Source: Chloroflexota bacterium (lineage in GTDB: Bacteria; Chloroflexota; Dehalococcoidia; JACQTR01). Taken from it: 6,132 nt of DNA. The position numbers were made by a program, and so were the translations under genes. Shown here piece after piece: positions 1 through 5,778 of this stretch (its first letter is position 1; the number at the start of each line of letters is the position of its first letter). The notes under the pieces are model-generated. The model made no database searches. It was given only the letters and a program-made list of their open reading frames with translations, and was not told the DNA's origin. The stretch is taken from NCBI GenBank assembly GCA_016210705.1, contig JACQTR010000136.1:1-6132 (forward strand), in the 5' to 3' direction.

Positions 1-129
1 CCTCCCAAGACAAAGTAGGTGGTGGATGCTGTTGTAGGGAGCGTGCATTGTTAAGTGCAAAGTTACGCATACCCCTAGTTTACAGGTGTACGGCATCATT
101 ATGAACTAGATCACGGAATAACGTAATAA
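1..129. other. Unassigned sequence beyond the transporter operon
   Basis: No gene can be assigned with confidence. On the minus strand two overlapping frames run open to the window edge: one from an ATG at 70-68 (reads MRNFALNNARSLQQHPPP...) and one from the tandem ATGs at 99-94. The first has an AGGGG directly against the start, which is too close for a normal ribosome site; the second has none. Neither peptide resembles a family I know. No GC-rich hairpin with a T-run follows the ATPase stop, so the operon may continue to the left of the window. Confidence 0.3.
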
Positions 130-909
130 CTAACGAGGTATTGTAAAGACATGGGGTACCCCTGTGGCGGGGTTGGTTGCCACGTTGACCTTGGATCCAA
201 AGACGCTTTCTATGATGTCTTCCTTTAGCACCGTTTCTGGAGAGCCATCGGCAATTATCTGTCCCTGGTGAATTAGAATGAGGCGTTCAAAATAGAGGGC
301 TGCCAAATTAAGATCGTGCATGGCAGCAATCACCGTTAAGCCCCTGCGAAGGTTTAAGTCCCTTACTAGGTCTAAAATCTTGGCTTGATGGGCGATGTCC
401 AGGTGTGCCACGGGTTCGTCCAAGAGTAGAAGCTCCGGTTCTTGAGCCAAAGCCATTGCCAAGATCACTCGCTGGCGCTCGCCGCCACTTAGCTCGTTGA
501 AAGTTCTATCGGCGAACTGGAGGGTATCGGTGAGCTCCATGGCTCGTCGGGCAATTGCCATGTCGGCACTACGGTATCCGCGCAGCAGGTGAACATAAGG
601 AGTGCGTCCCAGCAGAACCATTTCCGTGACCGAGAAAGTGAAGGGTATAGATAATTCCTGAGGAACCATAGCCACTTTGCGAGCGATCTGTTTAGGATGG
701 AGTGCAGCCAGGTTACAGCCATTGAGCCGCACCTCTCCTTGAGAGGGGTGCAGCACTCCACTGGCCAGTTTCATTAGCGTAGACTTGCCGGCGCCATTGG
801 GGCCGATTAGGGCCACATTTTCGGCGACCCCTATTACTAAATCAAAGGGACGCAGACGAAAGTTCCCATTGTAACTGAAGTTAGCTTGGCGAAATTCTAA
901 GCAGTACAT
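130..909 (-). CDS. btuD: Corrinoid ABC transporter ATP-binding protein (BtuD/FepC type)
   Basis: This is a 259-residue cytoplasmic ATPase that would power import through the adjacent permease. All nucleotide-binding elements are visible: Walker A GPNGAGKST at residues 36-44, Q-loop Q84 in VPQE, signature LSGGE at 140-144, Walker B LLLLDEP at 160-166, a D-loop ending HLD at 169-171, and the switch histidine H198 in MHDLN. The tail NPATGVPHVF matches the C-terminus usual in the FepC/BtuD/HmuV group, and the length is typical. Its ATG overlaps the permease stop by one base (TAATG), implying translational coupling. The family also serves siderophores and haem; cobalamin is inferred from the riboswitch heading the operon. 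The family call is very secure and the substrate call good. Confidence 0.93.
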   Translation of the reverse strand: MYCLEFRQANFSYNGNFRLRPFDLVIGVAENVALIGPNGAGKSTLMKLASGVLHPSQGEVRLNGCNLAALHPKQIARKVAMVPQELSIPFTFSVTEMVLLGRTPYVHLLRGYRSADMAIARRAMELTDTLQFADRTFNELSGGERQRVILAMALAQEPELLLLDEPVAHLDIAHQAKILDLVRDLNLRRGLTVIAAMHDLNLAALYFERLILIHQGQIIADGSPETVLKEDIIESVFGSKVNVATNPATGVPHVFTIPR

Positions 910-2018
910 TAGAACCGGTACTCCCGTTTGGTGCGCCGTAAGAGATAGAGGAAGAAAGGCCCGCCTACCATGGCGGTTACTATGCCCACCGGGATCTCGG
1001 TGGGGGAAAGTAGGGTGCGGGACAGGAGATCGGCGACTACCAGAAAGGAGCCTCCGCTGAGGGCCGATGCCGGTAACAAGAGGCGGTGGTCGGGGCCCAT
1101 GACCAGCCGAACCCCGTGGGGCACCACCAAACCGACGAATCCTACTAACCCACTTATGGATACGGCTGCCGCCGTTAGAAGGCAGCCAAGAGCAATGATT
1201 AACATCTTGTCTCGCTCCACTGCGATCCCTAGGTGGGTAGCGGCCTCTTCACCCAAGGCGAGGGCATTTAAGGTGTAGGCAAAGGGATAGGCTAAAAGAA
1301 TGGCAGCTAGAATTAGCAGGGCAACTATTCCAATCTGGTTCCATTGGTTAACCGAGATCCCGCCTAGTATCCAGGAGTAAAAGACCCGAAGCTTTAATTG
1401 CATTTGGGCGTTAAGTAATAGCAACAGGGAAGCGGTATAGCCTAGGAGAGAGCTCATAGCGAAGCCAGCGAGAAGGAGGGTAACGATGGGTGTCCTGCCT
1501 CCTATCCGAGACAGTTGGTAGACTATTCCCATGGTAACCAAAGCTCCCACGAAGGCGAAGAGGGGAACTAAGCCGAAACCGTAAAGGCTGAGGACTGATC
1601 CTAGAGACATGGCCAGGGTGGCTCCCAGAACAGCACCCCCCGAAATACCAAGAACAAAGGGGTCGGCCATGGGATTGCGTAGCAACCCTTGAAAGAGGAC
1701 GCCGGCGCTGGCTAGGGCGGCACCCACCATGACCGCTCCCAAAACCCGAGGCAATCGGATTTGAAAGAAGATTACCTCATGGCTAGGCTGCCAAACGGAG
1801 GTGAAATGCCAAAGCCTTGTTTTGTTTATCACCATCTCCCCTAGCCACAGGGGGGATATGGCTACTGAACCAAAAGCGGCGGCCAAGATAATGGAGCCCA
1901 AAAGGATCAAGGCCAAACCGGTTAAGGTAAGGGCATACCGATTCCTACGCAAGCTTAGCTTGACTCGCTTAGCTCTAGTAGCGGAAACGCCGTCCTCTAG
2001 TATGATCTCTTTAGCCAT
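909..2018 (-). CDS. btuC: Corrinoid ABC transporter permease (BtuC/FecCD family)
   Basis: This 369-residue polytopic inner-membrane protein belongs to the FecCD/BtuC family (Pfam PF01032), which forms a homodimeric channel with about ten helices per subunit. Hallmarks are RLPRVL at residues 88-93, RNPMADPFVLGISGGA at 114-129, GFVGLVVPH at 293-301 (the region that contacts the ATPase) and EIPVG at 341-345 before the last helix. A basic cytoplasmic N-terminus of about 28 residues precedes the first helix, slightly longer than usual. The chosen ATG at 2018 has a modest AGGA four bases upstream. It begins 33 bases after the PP-loop gene's stop and overlaps the ATPase start. Corrinoid specificity is inferred from the riboswitch; the fold and role are clear. 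Confidence 0.93.
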   Translation of the reverse strand: MAKEIILEDGVSATRAKRVKLSLRRNRYALTLTGLALILLGSIILAAAFGSVAISPLWLGEMVINKTRLWHFTSVWQPSHEVIFFQIRLPRVLGAVMVGAALASAGVLFQGLLRNPMADPFVLGISGGAVLGATLAMSLGSVLSLYGFGLVPLFAFVGALVTMGIVYQLSRIGGRTPIVTLLLAGFAMSSLLGYTASLLLLLNAQMQLKLRVFYSWILGGISVNQWNQIGIVALLILAAILLAYPFAYTLNALALGEEAATHLGIAVERDKMLIIALGCLLTAAAVSISGLVGFVGLVVPHGVRLVMGPDHRLLLPASALSGGSFLVVADLLSRTLLSPTEIPVGIVTAMVGGPFFLYLLRRTKREYRF

Positions 2019-2051
2019 TAAGTCCTAAACCCATATTGATGGGCAATACCT

Positions 2052-2720
2052 CTAAACAGGAATCAAATCACAAAAATAGAAGCGGTTATCTCTGAGAGTG
2101 ACCTCTCCTATTTTGTGCTTTATCTTCTCTTGGAATATTGGCCCGTCATAAACAAAGGAATGAAACTCTCCGTTCTCAGCGCAGGGATCAACGGTTGATG
2201 GCAGTTCAGCCAAAAGATGCTTGTCAAAGCCCCTGCCGGCAAATCTTCGGTCGAGAACCTTGGAGTCGACGCAGGTAATAATCGCCTTAAACCCTAGGTT
2301 TACGAAGGTGCGGGCAAGCTCAGCGCTGTCTCTTCTCCAGAGTGGGAATATCCCTTTCATACCTACTTTTAGTAGTTTGTCTTCTCGATACTTTCGGACA
2401 TCCTCTAGGAAAATATCGCCAAAAACTGCGGCGGAGACGCCAGCCTCCATATATTTTTCAAGAACCTGCCGCATTTTAGACTCATATTCCTCATTGTCAC
2501 AATCCTTTGAAATGAGCACCTTCTCCAGAGGATAGCCCAAAGATGAGGCTTGTCGTTCCAACAGAATCCTATGCACTCCGTGCATGCTGATTCTGTCATA
2601 GTATTCAGTAACCGTTGTCAGCAGGGCCACTATTTCATAGTCACCGGTTTTCTGAATTTCATATAAGGCGAAGGCGCTATCTTTCCCCCCGCTCCAAGAA
2701 ATGATTACCTTTTCTCTCAT
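2052..2720 (-). CDS. Dph6/COG2102-like PP-loop ATP-dependent amide ligase in B12 operon
   Basis: This 222-residue soluble protein is of the diphthine-ammonia ligase/ATP_bind_4 family (Pfam PF01902). Members adenylate a carboxylate with ATP and, in eukaryotes and archaea, complete diphthamide on elongation factor 2. The PP-loop SGGKDS is at residues 10-15. Family blocks follow: SMHGVH near 45-50, LLERQASSLG at 53-62, GDIFLED at 101-107, YRE at 111-113, IFPLW at 124-128, and a C-terminal block at 178-196 with the DPCAENGEFH and YDGP motifs. It is complete and of normal length. The start has AGGTG five bases upstream. Bacteria lack diphthamide, so the substrate must differ. Its place between btuF and btuC suggests work on corrinoids, for example amidation of a side-chain carboxylate, but this is inference from context. 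Confidence 0.85.
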   Translation of the reverse strand: MREKVIISWSGGKDSAFALYEIQKTGDYEIVALLTTVTEYYDRISMHGVHRILLERQASSLGYPLEKVLISKDCDNEEYESKMRQVLEKYMEAGVSAAVFGDIFLEDVRKYREDKLLKVGMKGIFPLWRRDSAELARTFVNLGFKAIITCVDSKVLDRRFAGRGFDKHLLAELPSTVDPCAENGEFHSFVYDGPIFQEKIKHKIGEVTLRDNRFYFCDLIPV

Positions 2721-2769
2721 GTCTACACCTTTTTGTTCAAAAGTATTTAGCTCTTTAAGGAAACCCTCT

Positions 2770-3699
2770 TTACGGAAATAGCTCCGGGTGGATGATTTTG
2801 GCCAAGGACTCCAGCCCAGCTACAATGCGAGGGCCGGGCCTAGACATTAGGTTGTCGTCAATGGGATAGATAGCATTCTTCTTAACTCCCATGATCATTG
2901 ACCAGCCGCTGCGTTTGGAGACTGTGGCAGCACTTTGAGGGTTGAAAGGTACCAGTGCGTCGCCGAGAACGATGATCTCTGGGTCCTTGGCGATGATCTC
3001 CTCGGTGCTGAATTGGGTCCAAGCCGATTTGGCGGCGGCGGCGATGTTTTGTCCTCCAGCCAGGGTAATCAAAGCATCGATAAAGGAGCCCGGACCTGGG
3101 GTATAGGGCTTGGTGGGGTCGGTGGCGTCCAGTTCGTAAAAGACTCTGGGTTTGGCCGTCCCCTTGGTCTTGGCGACCACGGCATCTACCCGCTTCTTCA
3201 TGTCATTGGTCAACTTCTTGGCCTCGGATTCAGCGCCACTGAGTCGGCCCAGAAGCTCGATGGTCTTGTAAATCCCTTCCATGTCAGCCGGGGACAGCTT
3301 TATCACGGTGATTCCTCGAGCCTGGAGTTGATCAAAAAAGTCTTGGCCTTCTACCTGGCTGACCACTAAATCAGGTTGTAAAGATACGATCTGTTCTATA
3401 TTAGGTTTCATGCCGCCGCCGATCTGAGTCTTGGACTTAGCCTCGGGGGGATAATCGGAGAAGGGGTCGACGGCGATGACCTTGGCGGCTACTCCTAGGG
3501 CAAAGAGAGTCTCGGTATGGGCTGGCGAAATAGAGATTATCTTGGTGGCTGGTTTGGCTATAGTAACGGTACGTCCAGCGTCATCGTTAAAGGTAAGAGG
3601 GAAGCTAGTTCCTGGTGTAGACTTAGCTTTATCACTGCAGCCCACCAATAACAATGACACCAGAGTTAGGATTGCCACTGTTTTAATTAGATTTCGCAT
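2770..3699 (-). CDS. btuF: Corrinoid-binding lipoprotein (BtuF-like, TroA/FecB superfamily)
   Basis: This 309-residue extracytoplasmic binding protein (Pfam PF01497 type) would capture corrinoid and deliver it to the permease. Residues 1-20 are a lipoprotein signal: basic start, hydrophobic core, lipobox LVGC with lipidated cysteine C21. A short linker leads to LTFNDDAGRTVTI, the usual first strand of this family, then SISPAHTETLFALG, DPFSDYPPEAK and SLQPDLVV, and near the C-terminus DDNLMSRPGPRIVAGLE. It is complete. The ATG at 3699 follows a strong AAGGAAGG about nine bases upstream. It is the first gene after a cobalamin riboswitch with terminators, so expression should fall when cobalamin is plentiful. 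A 50-base gap separates it from the PP-loop gene, with no terminator seen. Siderophore binding is the alternative, made unlikely by the riboswitch. Confidence 0.92.
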   Translation of the reverse strand: MRNLIKTVAILTLVSLLLVGCSDKAKSTPGTSFPLTFNDDAGRTVTIAKPATKIISISPAHTETLFALGVAAKVIAVDPFSDYPPEAKSKTQIGGGMKPNIEQIVSLQPDLVVSQVEGQDFFDQLQARGITVIKLSPADMEGIYKTIELLGRLSGAESEAKKLTNDMKKRVDAVVAKTKGTAKPRVFYELDATDPTKPYTPGPGSFIDALITLAGGQNIAAAAKSAWTQFSTEEIIAKDPEIIVLGDALVPFNPQSAATVSKRSGWSMIMGVKKNAIYPIDDNLMSRPGPRIVAGLESLAKIIHPELFP

Positions 3700-3790
3700 T
3701 GAGAGTTTCCTTCCTTATCATAATAATTAGCAAAGGCTCTTTTCTAGGACAGCTTTAGCATTCTAAGACCTCCATCTTAATCTTTGGGCA

Positions 3791-3832
3791 TAAAAATCCC
3801 CTCGCCTCGGGAAAAGAGCGAGGGGATTTTTA
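3791..3832 (-). terminator. Long palindromic terminator, second hairpin after the riboswitch
   Basis: Two perfectly complementary 15-base arms (3791-3805 and 3818-3832) flank a 12-base loop. The GC-rich core CCCCTCGC/GCGAGGGG is flanked by A5 and T5, so on either strand it reads as a hairpin followed by a T-run. It lies between the riboswitch terminator and btuF, so read-through transcription must pass it. It may be a second stop controlled by the riboswitch, a constitutive attenuator, or a block on transcription entering from the other side. Confidence 0.8.
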
Positions 3833-3836
3833 TACT

Positions 3837-3867
3837 AAAAAACCCCTGCCCTAAGTTTAGGCAGGGG
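3837..3867 (-). terminator. Riboswitch terminator (first hairpin)
   Basis: In the minus-strand transcript CCCCTGCC (3867-3860) pairs with GGCAGGGG (3850-3843) across a nine-base loop, followed at once by six T residues (3842-3837). This is a textbook intrinsic terminator placed just after the cobalamin aptamer, so it is the probable expression platform. Its distal arm GGCAGGGG also occurs inside the aptamer at 4022-4015, which offers a competing partner for the proximal arm. Confidence 0.88.
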
Positions 3868-3870
3868 ACA

Positions 3871-4065
3871 ATGGCTGTTACCAACCCTTTCGCCCGCGCC
3901 TTTCTCTCGAAGGCTTCGGCAGTGATGGTAAAGGCGGGTTTTCTGGCTCGTTGACTCTATGGTCAACATACAGTTGCGGGACAGCGCCGGATTTTAACCG
4001 GTCTTACCCCTTGACCCCTGCCTTTGTAGCAGGAGCACCTTTGCCTCTTCTTATTTAGTTGTCTA
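3871..4065 (-). promoter_or_regulatory. Cobalamin riboswitch (Rfam Cobalamin class)
   Basis: The minus-strand leader carries the conserved cobalamin aptamer. In order it shows AAGGTGCTCC near 4041-4032, the hairpin CTCCTGC/GCAGGGG, a GGGGTAAGACCGG segment followed by AAAATCCGGCGCTGTCCCGC and ACTGT (about 4008-3971), and the B12 box GAGCCAGAAAACCCGCC near 3949-3933 with CACTGCC just after. These blocks are the diagnostic core of the class, which binds adenosyl- or other cobalamins and lowers expression of B12 genes. The outer limits are approximate: the left edge is set by the terminator and the right by the predicted start of transcription. It controls the btuF operon through the hairpins that follow. 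Confidence 0.95.
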
Positions 4066-4071
4066 GTTGCC

Positions 4072-4100
4072 ATATTAAAGGGTAGGAGAGGCTTTGTCAA
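4072..4100 (-). promoter_or_regulatory. SigA/sigma-70 promoter of the riboswitch-btuF operon
   Basis: A perfect -35 hexamer TTGACA (4100-4095) is followed after 17 bases by TAATAT (4077-4072), matching the -10 consensus at four of six positions. Initiation would fall near 4065, about 25 bases before the first conserved aptamer block. This is the expected geometry for a riboswitch leader. The -35 element begins seven bases beyond the last stop codon of the decayed binding-protein gene. Confidence 0.75.
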
Positions 4101-4106
4101 TACCTT

Positions 4107-4584
4107 TTATAAATTGTGGCCGCCACTTTTTGACCTCTTAGTTCCGCTAGACCCTTTGATGGTAGCACCCTTCTTCGTCATTAATGACAAGCCGGATGTA
4201 GCATAGGCGTTGGAGAAACTGACCTCTTTCTTGAACTCCTCAGTAATGGGAACATGGAAATTGCCAGATCAACCTCGTTTCGCTGCACAGCCGGAATACG
4301 GTCATCTTTTCAGCATCCGCAGTTCCACCTTATTTTCGTCGCCGAGCAGCCTCTTAGCGATAGCTTTGGTCAAGCTTATCTCGAAGTTCCGCTTCTCAAA
4401 GTGAGAAGCATCCCCATGTTCGTCCAGTGGTGATTTCTTCACAAATGGCGGGCAGCGCAACAACATCTCTCTCTGCCAGGACGGAGAGCCTCTTAGGGCA
4501 CCTTTGCTGCCACCTTCCATCCTTCGGCGCCCGTCTGGAGGTCTCTCTAGGCCTATTCGTTCCCGCTGAACAGACTGCTGGCAC
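4107..4584 (-). pseudogene. Decayed polar amino acid ABC-transporter binding protein (SBP_bac_3 type)
   Basis: No intact frame exists, but consecutive blocks of an amino acid binding protein appear in order on the minus strand in shifting frames. From CPPFV (4454-4440) one frame reads on to FEISLTKAIAKRLLGDENK and VELRML (to about 4311). A shift in the AAAA run near 4310-4307 gives KDDRIPAVQRNEVDLAISMF (4309-4250). A second shift near 4250-4248 gives ITEEFKKEVSFSNAY and then GLSLMTKKGATIKG, with a stop at 4109-4107. A further frame upstream (4584 to about 4455) has CSAGTN and LSVLAERDVV, possibly the old lipoprotein N-terminus; that part is less certain. Functional relatives such as GlnH/GltI-type proteins continue about 120 residues beyond this point, so the copy is also truncated. 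The family call is strong; the substrate is unknown. Confidence 0.8.
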
Positions 4585-4607
4585 CGTTGGACGGTCGAGA
4601 CTAAAAC

Positions 4608-5576
4608 CTATTCCCCTCCAGGCAAGTTGGCGCCGCTGTTATTTCTGCCGGCTGGCCAGAAGATAGGCTGGTCGATGCCCGGATAGCGGAATGCGCGAAT
4701 CCGCGCCTGAGTGGCAGGGGTGACCAGGTATTCCTGAAGCGCCCTTGCCCCCGCGACGTTTGTTCCTGGGATCTTGTCTGGATTGACAACCACCGTAACC
4801 ATGATGCGCTGCACGAGCGCATCGTTTAACACGAGCGGCCTGAGACCGAGCCGCTGCTGCTTCTGCGCTACGAGGAAAGGAGTCACTCCCCACAGGCTAT
4901 ACCCACCACGCTCGGCGGCCAGGCGCATCGCCTCGTTCCCGCGTACTCCGGTATCTATGTACCAGCCTCCCCTCTCGGGTTTCCCAGCCGCAATCCAGAG
5001 AGTCTCCGCGACATATCGCTGTCCTTCGATGTCATTTACGATGAAAGGCGACTGGGTCTGGGCGATGCGGCGGAAGGCCTCGACCGGGTCGGTCACGTCG
5101 AGGATGTGCGCCGGGTCACCTGTCGGGACGATTAAGGCGGTCTCGTTGAATAACACCGTGTGAGGCCACTCGCCGAGCCCCTCAGTCAAAAACGCCTGGG
5201 CGTCGTGGTGGCCGAGGTGAGAGAAGACGATATCCGCCTTGCCCGCCCTCGCCTGTTCATAGATATCCTCGCCTATGTAGACCTCGACAGTGTAGCCGCT
5301 CTGCTTCTGGAACTCGGACAAGAGCTCGTCGAGGAGCCCGCCGTCTTTAATCGTCTTCACGCTTGCCAGGCGGACGACGGACGTGTTGGGCTCTGTTTTG
5401 GCGACTTCAAGCCCTGGTGCTAAAGTTCCGGTAGGAACTGCAGAGCTGGAGCCAGAGCCCTTACCGCCGCTGCAGGCAAGAAGCAATGCCCCGACTCCTA
5501 AAGCCATGACCAGCAGCAAAGCGCCGCGGCGGCCGATGTGTTGATTATGGAAAGAAGACCCATAGCTGTTTGACAT
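4608..5576 (-). CDS. TupA-like (PBP-like_2/COG2998) substrate-binding lipoprotein, ligand uncertain
   Basis: This is a 322-residue exported binding protein. A basic N-terminus, a hydrophobic stretch at residues 19-34 and lipobox LLAC (C35) mark a lipoprotein; a Ser/Gly linker follows. The mature part follows the TupA tungstate-binding layout: DGGLLDELLSEFQKQSGYTV (78-97), KADIVFSH (113-120), a VLFNETALIVPTGDPA block (141-156), ETLWIAAGK (191-199), GGWYIDTG (203-210), and VVVNPDKIPG near 263-271. The oxyanion motifs usual in TupA (TTTST, GTGQAL, SRGDxSGT) are replaced by ASVKT, GEDIYEQA and NDIEGQ, so the ligand may not be tungstate. The start is fixed by GAGGAG seven bases upstream. No permease or ATPase is adjacent in the window. 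DNA here is richer in GC than in the B12 operon. Confidence 0.8.
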   Translation of the reverse strand: MSNSYGSSFHNQHIGRRGALLLVMALGVGALLLACSGGKGSGSSSAVPTGTLAPGLEVAKTEPNTSVVRLASVKTIKDGGLLDELLSEFQKQSGYTVEVYIGEDIYEQARAGKADIVFSHLGHHDAQAFLTEGLGEWPHTVLFNETALIVPTGDPAHILDVTDPVEAFRRIAQTQSPFIVNDIEGQRYVAETLWIAAGKPERGGWYIDTGVRGNEAMRLAAERGGYSLWGVTPFLVAQKQQRLGLRPLVLNDALVQRIMVTVVVNPDKIPGTNVAGARALQEYLVTPATQARIRAFRYPGIDQPIFWPAGRNNSGANLPGGE

Positions 5577-5605
5577 CTTTCAACTCCTCTGTTCTAAGTG
5601 GCACC

Positions 5606-5673
5606 ATTCTAAGACGGCAGTGTGAGGGCAGTCCTGACAAAAGGCTGACAGACGGCTAGAGATTTGCTGACAC
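5606..5673 (-). promoter_or_regulatory. Candidate promoter with phased TGTCAG repeats (Pho-box-like)
   Basis: The minus strand carries TGTCAG three times (5672-5667, 5650-5645 and 5639-5634), with start-to-start distances of 22 and 11 bases, so all sit on one face of the helix. The last two form CTGTCAG-N4-TTGTCAG, close to the PhoB box in which CTGTCAT units repeat every 11 bases. Downstream is TAGAAT (5611-5606), five of six matches to a -10 element, with no good -35 at the normal distance, as expected for an activated promoter. It lies 30 bases before the start of the TupA-like lipoprotein gene. The repeats are certain; the regulator and function are inferred. Confidence 0.4.
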
Positions 5674-5709
5674 AGAAAACTAGACAAACGAATGGGGAAG
5701 TGGAAGAAG

Positions 5710-5743
5710 CGAGGAGTGAAAGCCTCGGTTGATCGCCTCAACC
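5710..5743 (-). repeat. Two tandem small inverted repeats between genes
   Basis: On the minus strand GGTTGA (5743-5738) pairs with TCAACC (5732-5727) over a five-base loop. It is followed by CGAGG (5727-5723) pairing with CCTCG (5714-5710) over an eight-base loop; the two share base 5727. They sit 36 bases past the stop of the partial lectin-like gene and upstream of the lipoprotein promoter region. No T-run follows, so a factor-independent terminator is doubtful. They may protect the 3' end of the upstream message or bind a regulator. Confidence 0.4.
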
Positions 5744-5778
5744 TGAGAGCTTACAGATAGGACAACGTTGCTACTACT

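Noticed and set aside
1..99. Minus-strand frames from ATGs at 70 and 99 that stay open to the window edge, as a possible next gene of the operon
   Set aside because: Two overlapping frames are equally open, neither has a properly spaced ribosome site, and the peptides match no family I recognise; too short to call.
2935..3369. 144-codon plus-strand reading frame opposite btuF
   Set aside because: It is antisense to a well-supported gene, its composition mirrors the complementary strand, and it has no family features.
4117..4132. GTGG-CCG-CCAC followed by TTTTT on the plus strand as a terminator
   Set aside because: A four-base-pair stem is too weak, there is no plus-strand gene to terminate, and it lies within the tail of the decayed gene.
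4248..4311. Programmed ribosomal frameshifting to join the binding-protein fragments
   Set aside because: Several shifts would be needed, no stimulatory pattern is evident apart from a short A-run, and the C-terminal lobe is missing, so decay is the simpler reading.
4583..4595. Small hairpin ACCGT/ACGGT downstream of the TupA-like gene as a terminator
   Set aside because: The stem is only five base pairs with a three-base loop and no following T-run on the minus strand.
4427..4666. Plus-strand reading frames of 60-80 codons in 4210-4666
   Set aside because: The minus strand here carries the ordered blocks of a decayed binding protein, which explains the sequence; the plus-strand peptides look random.
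4774..5423. Plus-strand frames of 129 and 87 codons opposite the TupA-like gene
   Set aside because: These are long antisense openings expected in GC-rich coding DNA; the opposite strand has a signal peptide, strong ribosome site and family motifs.
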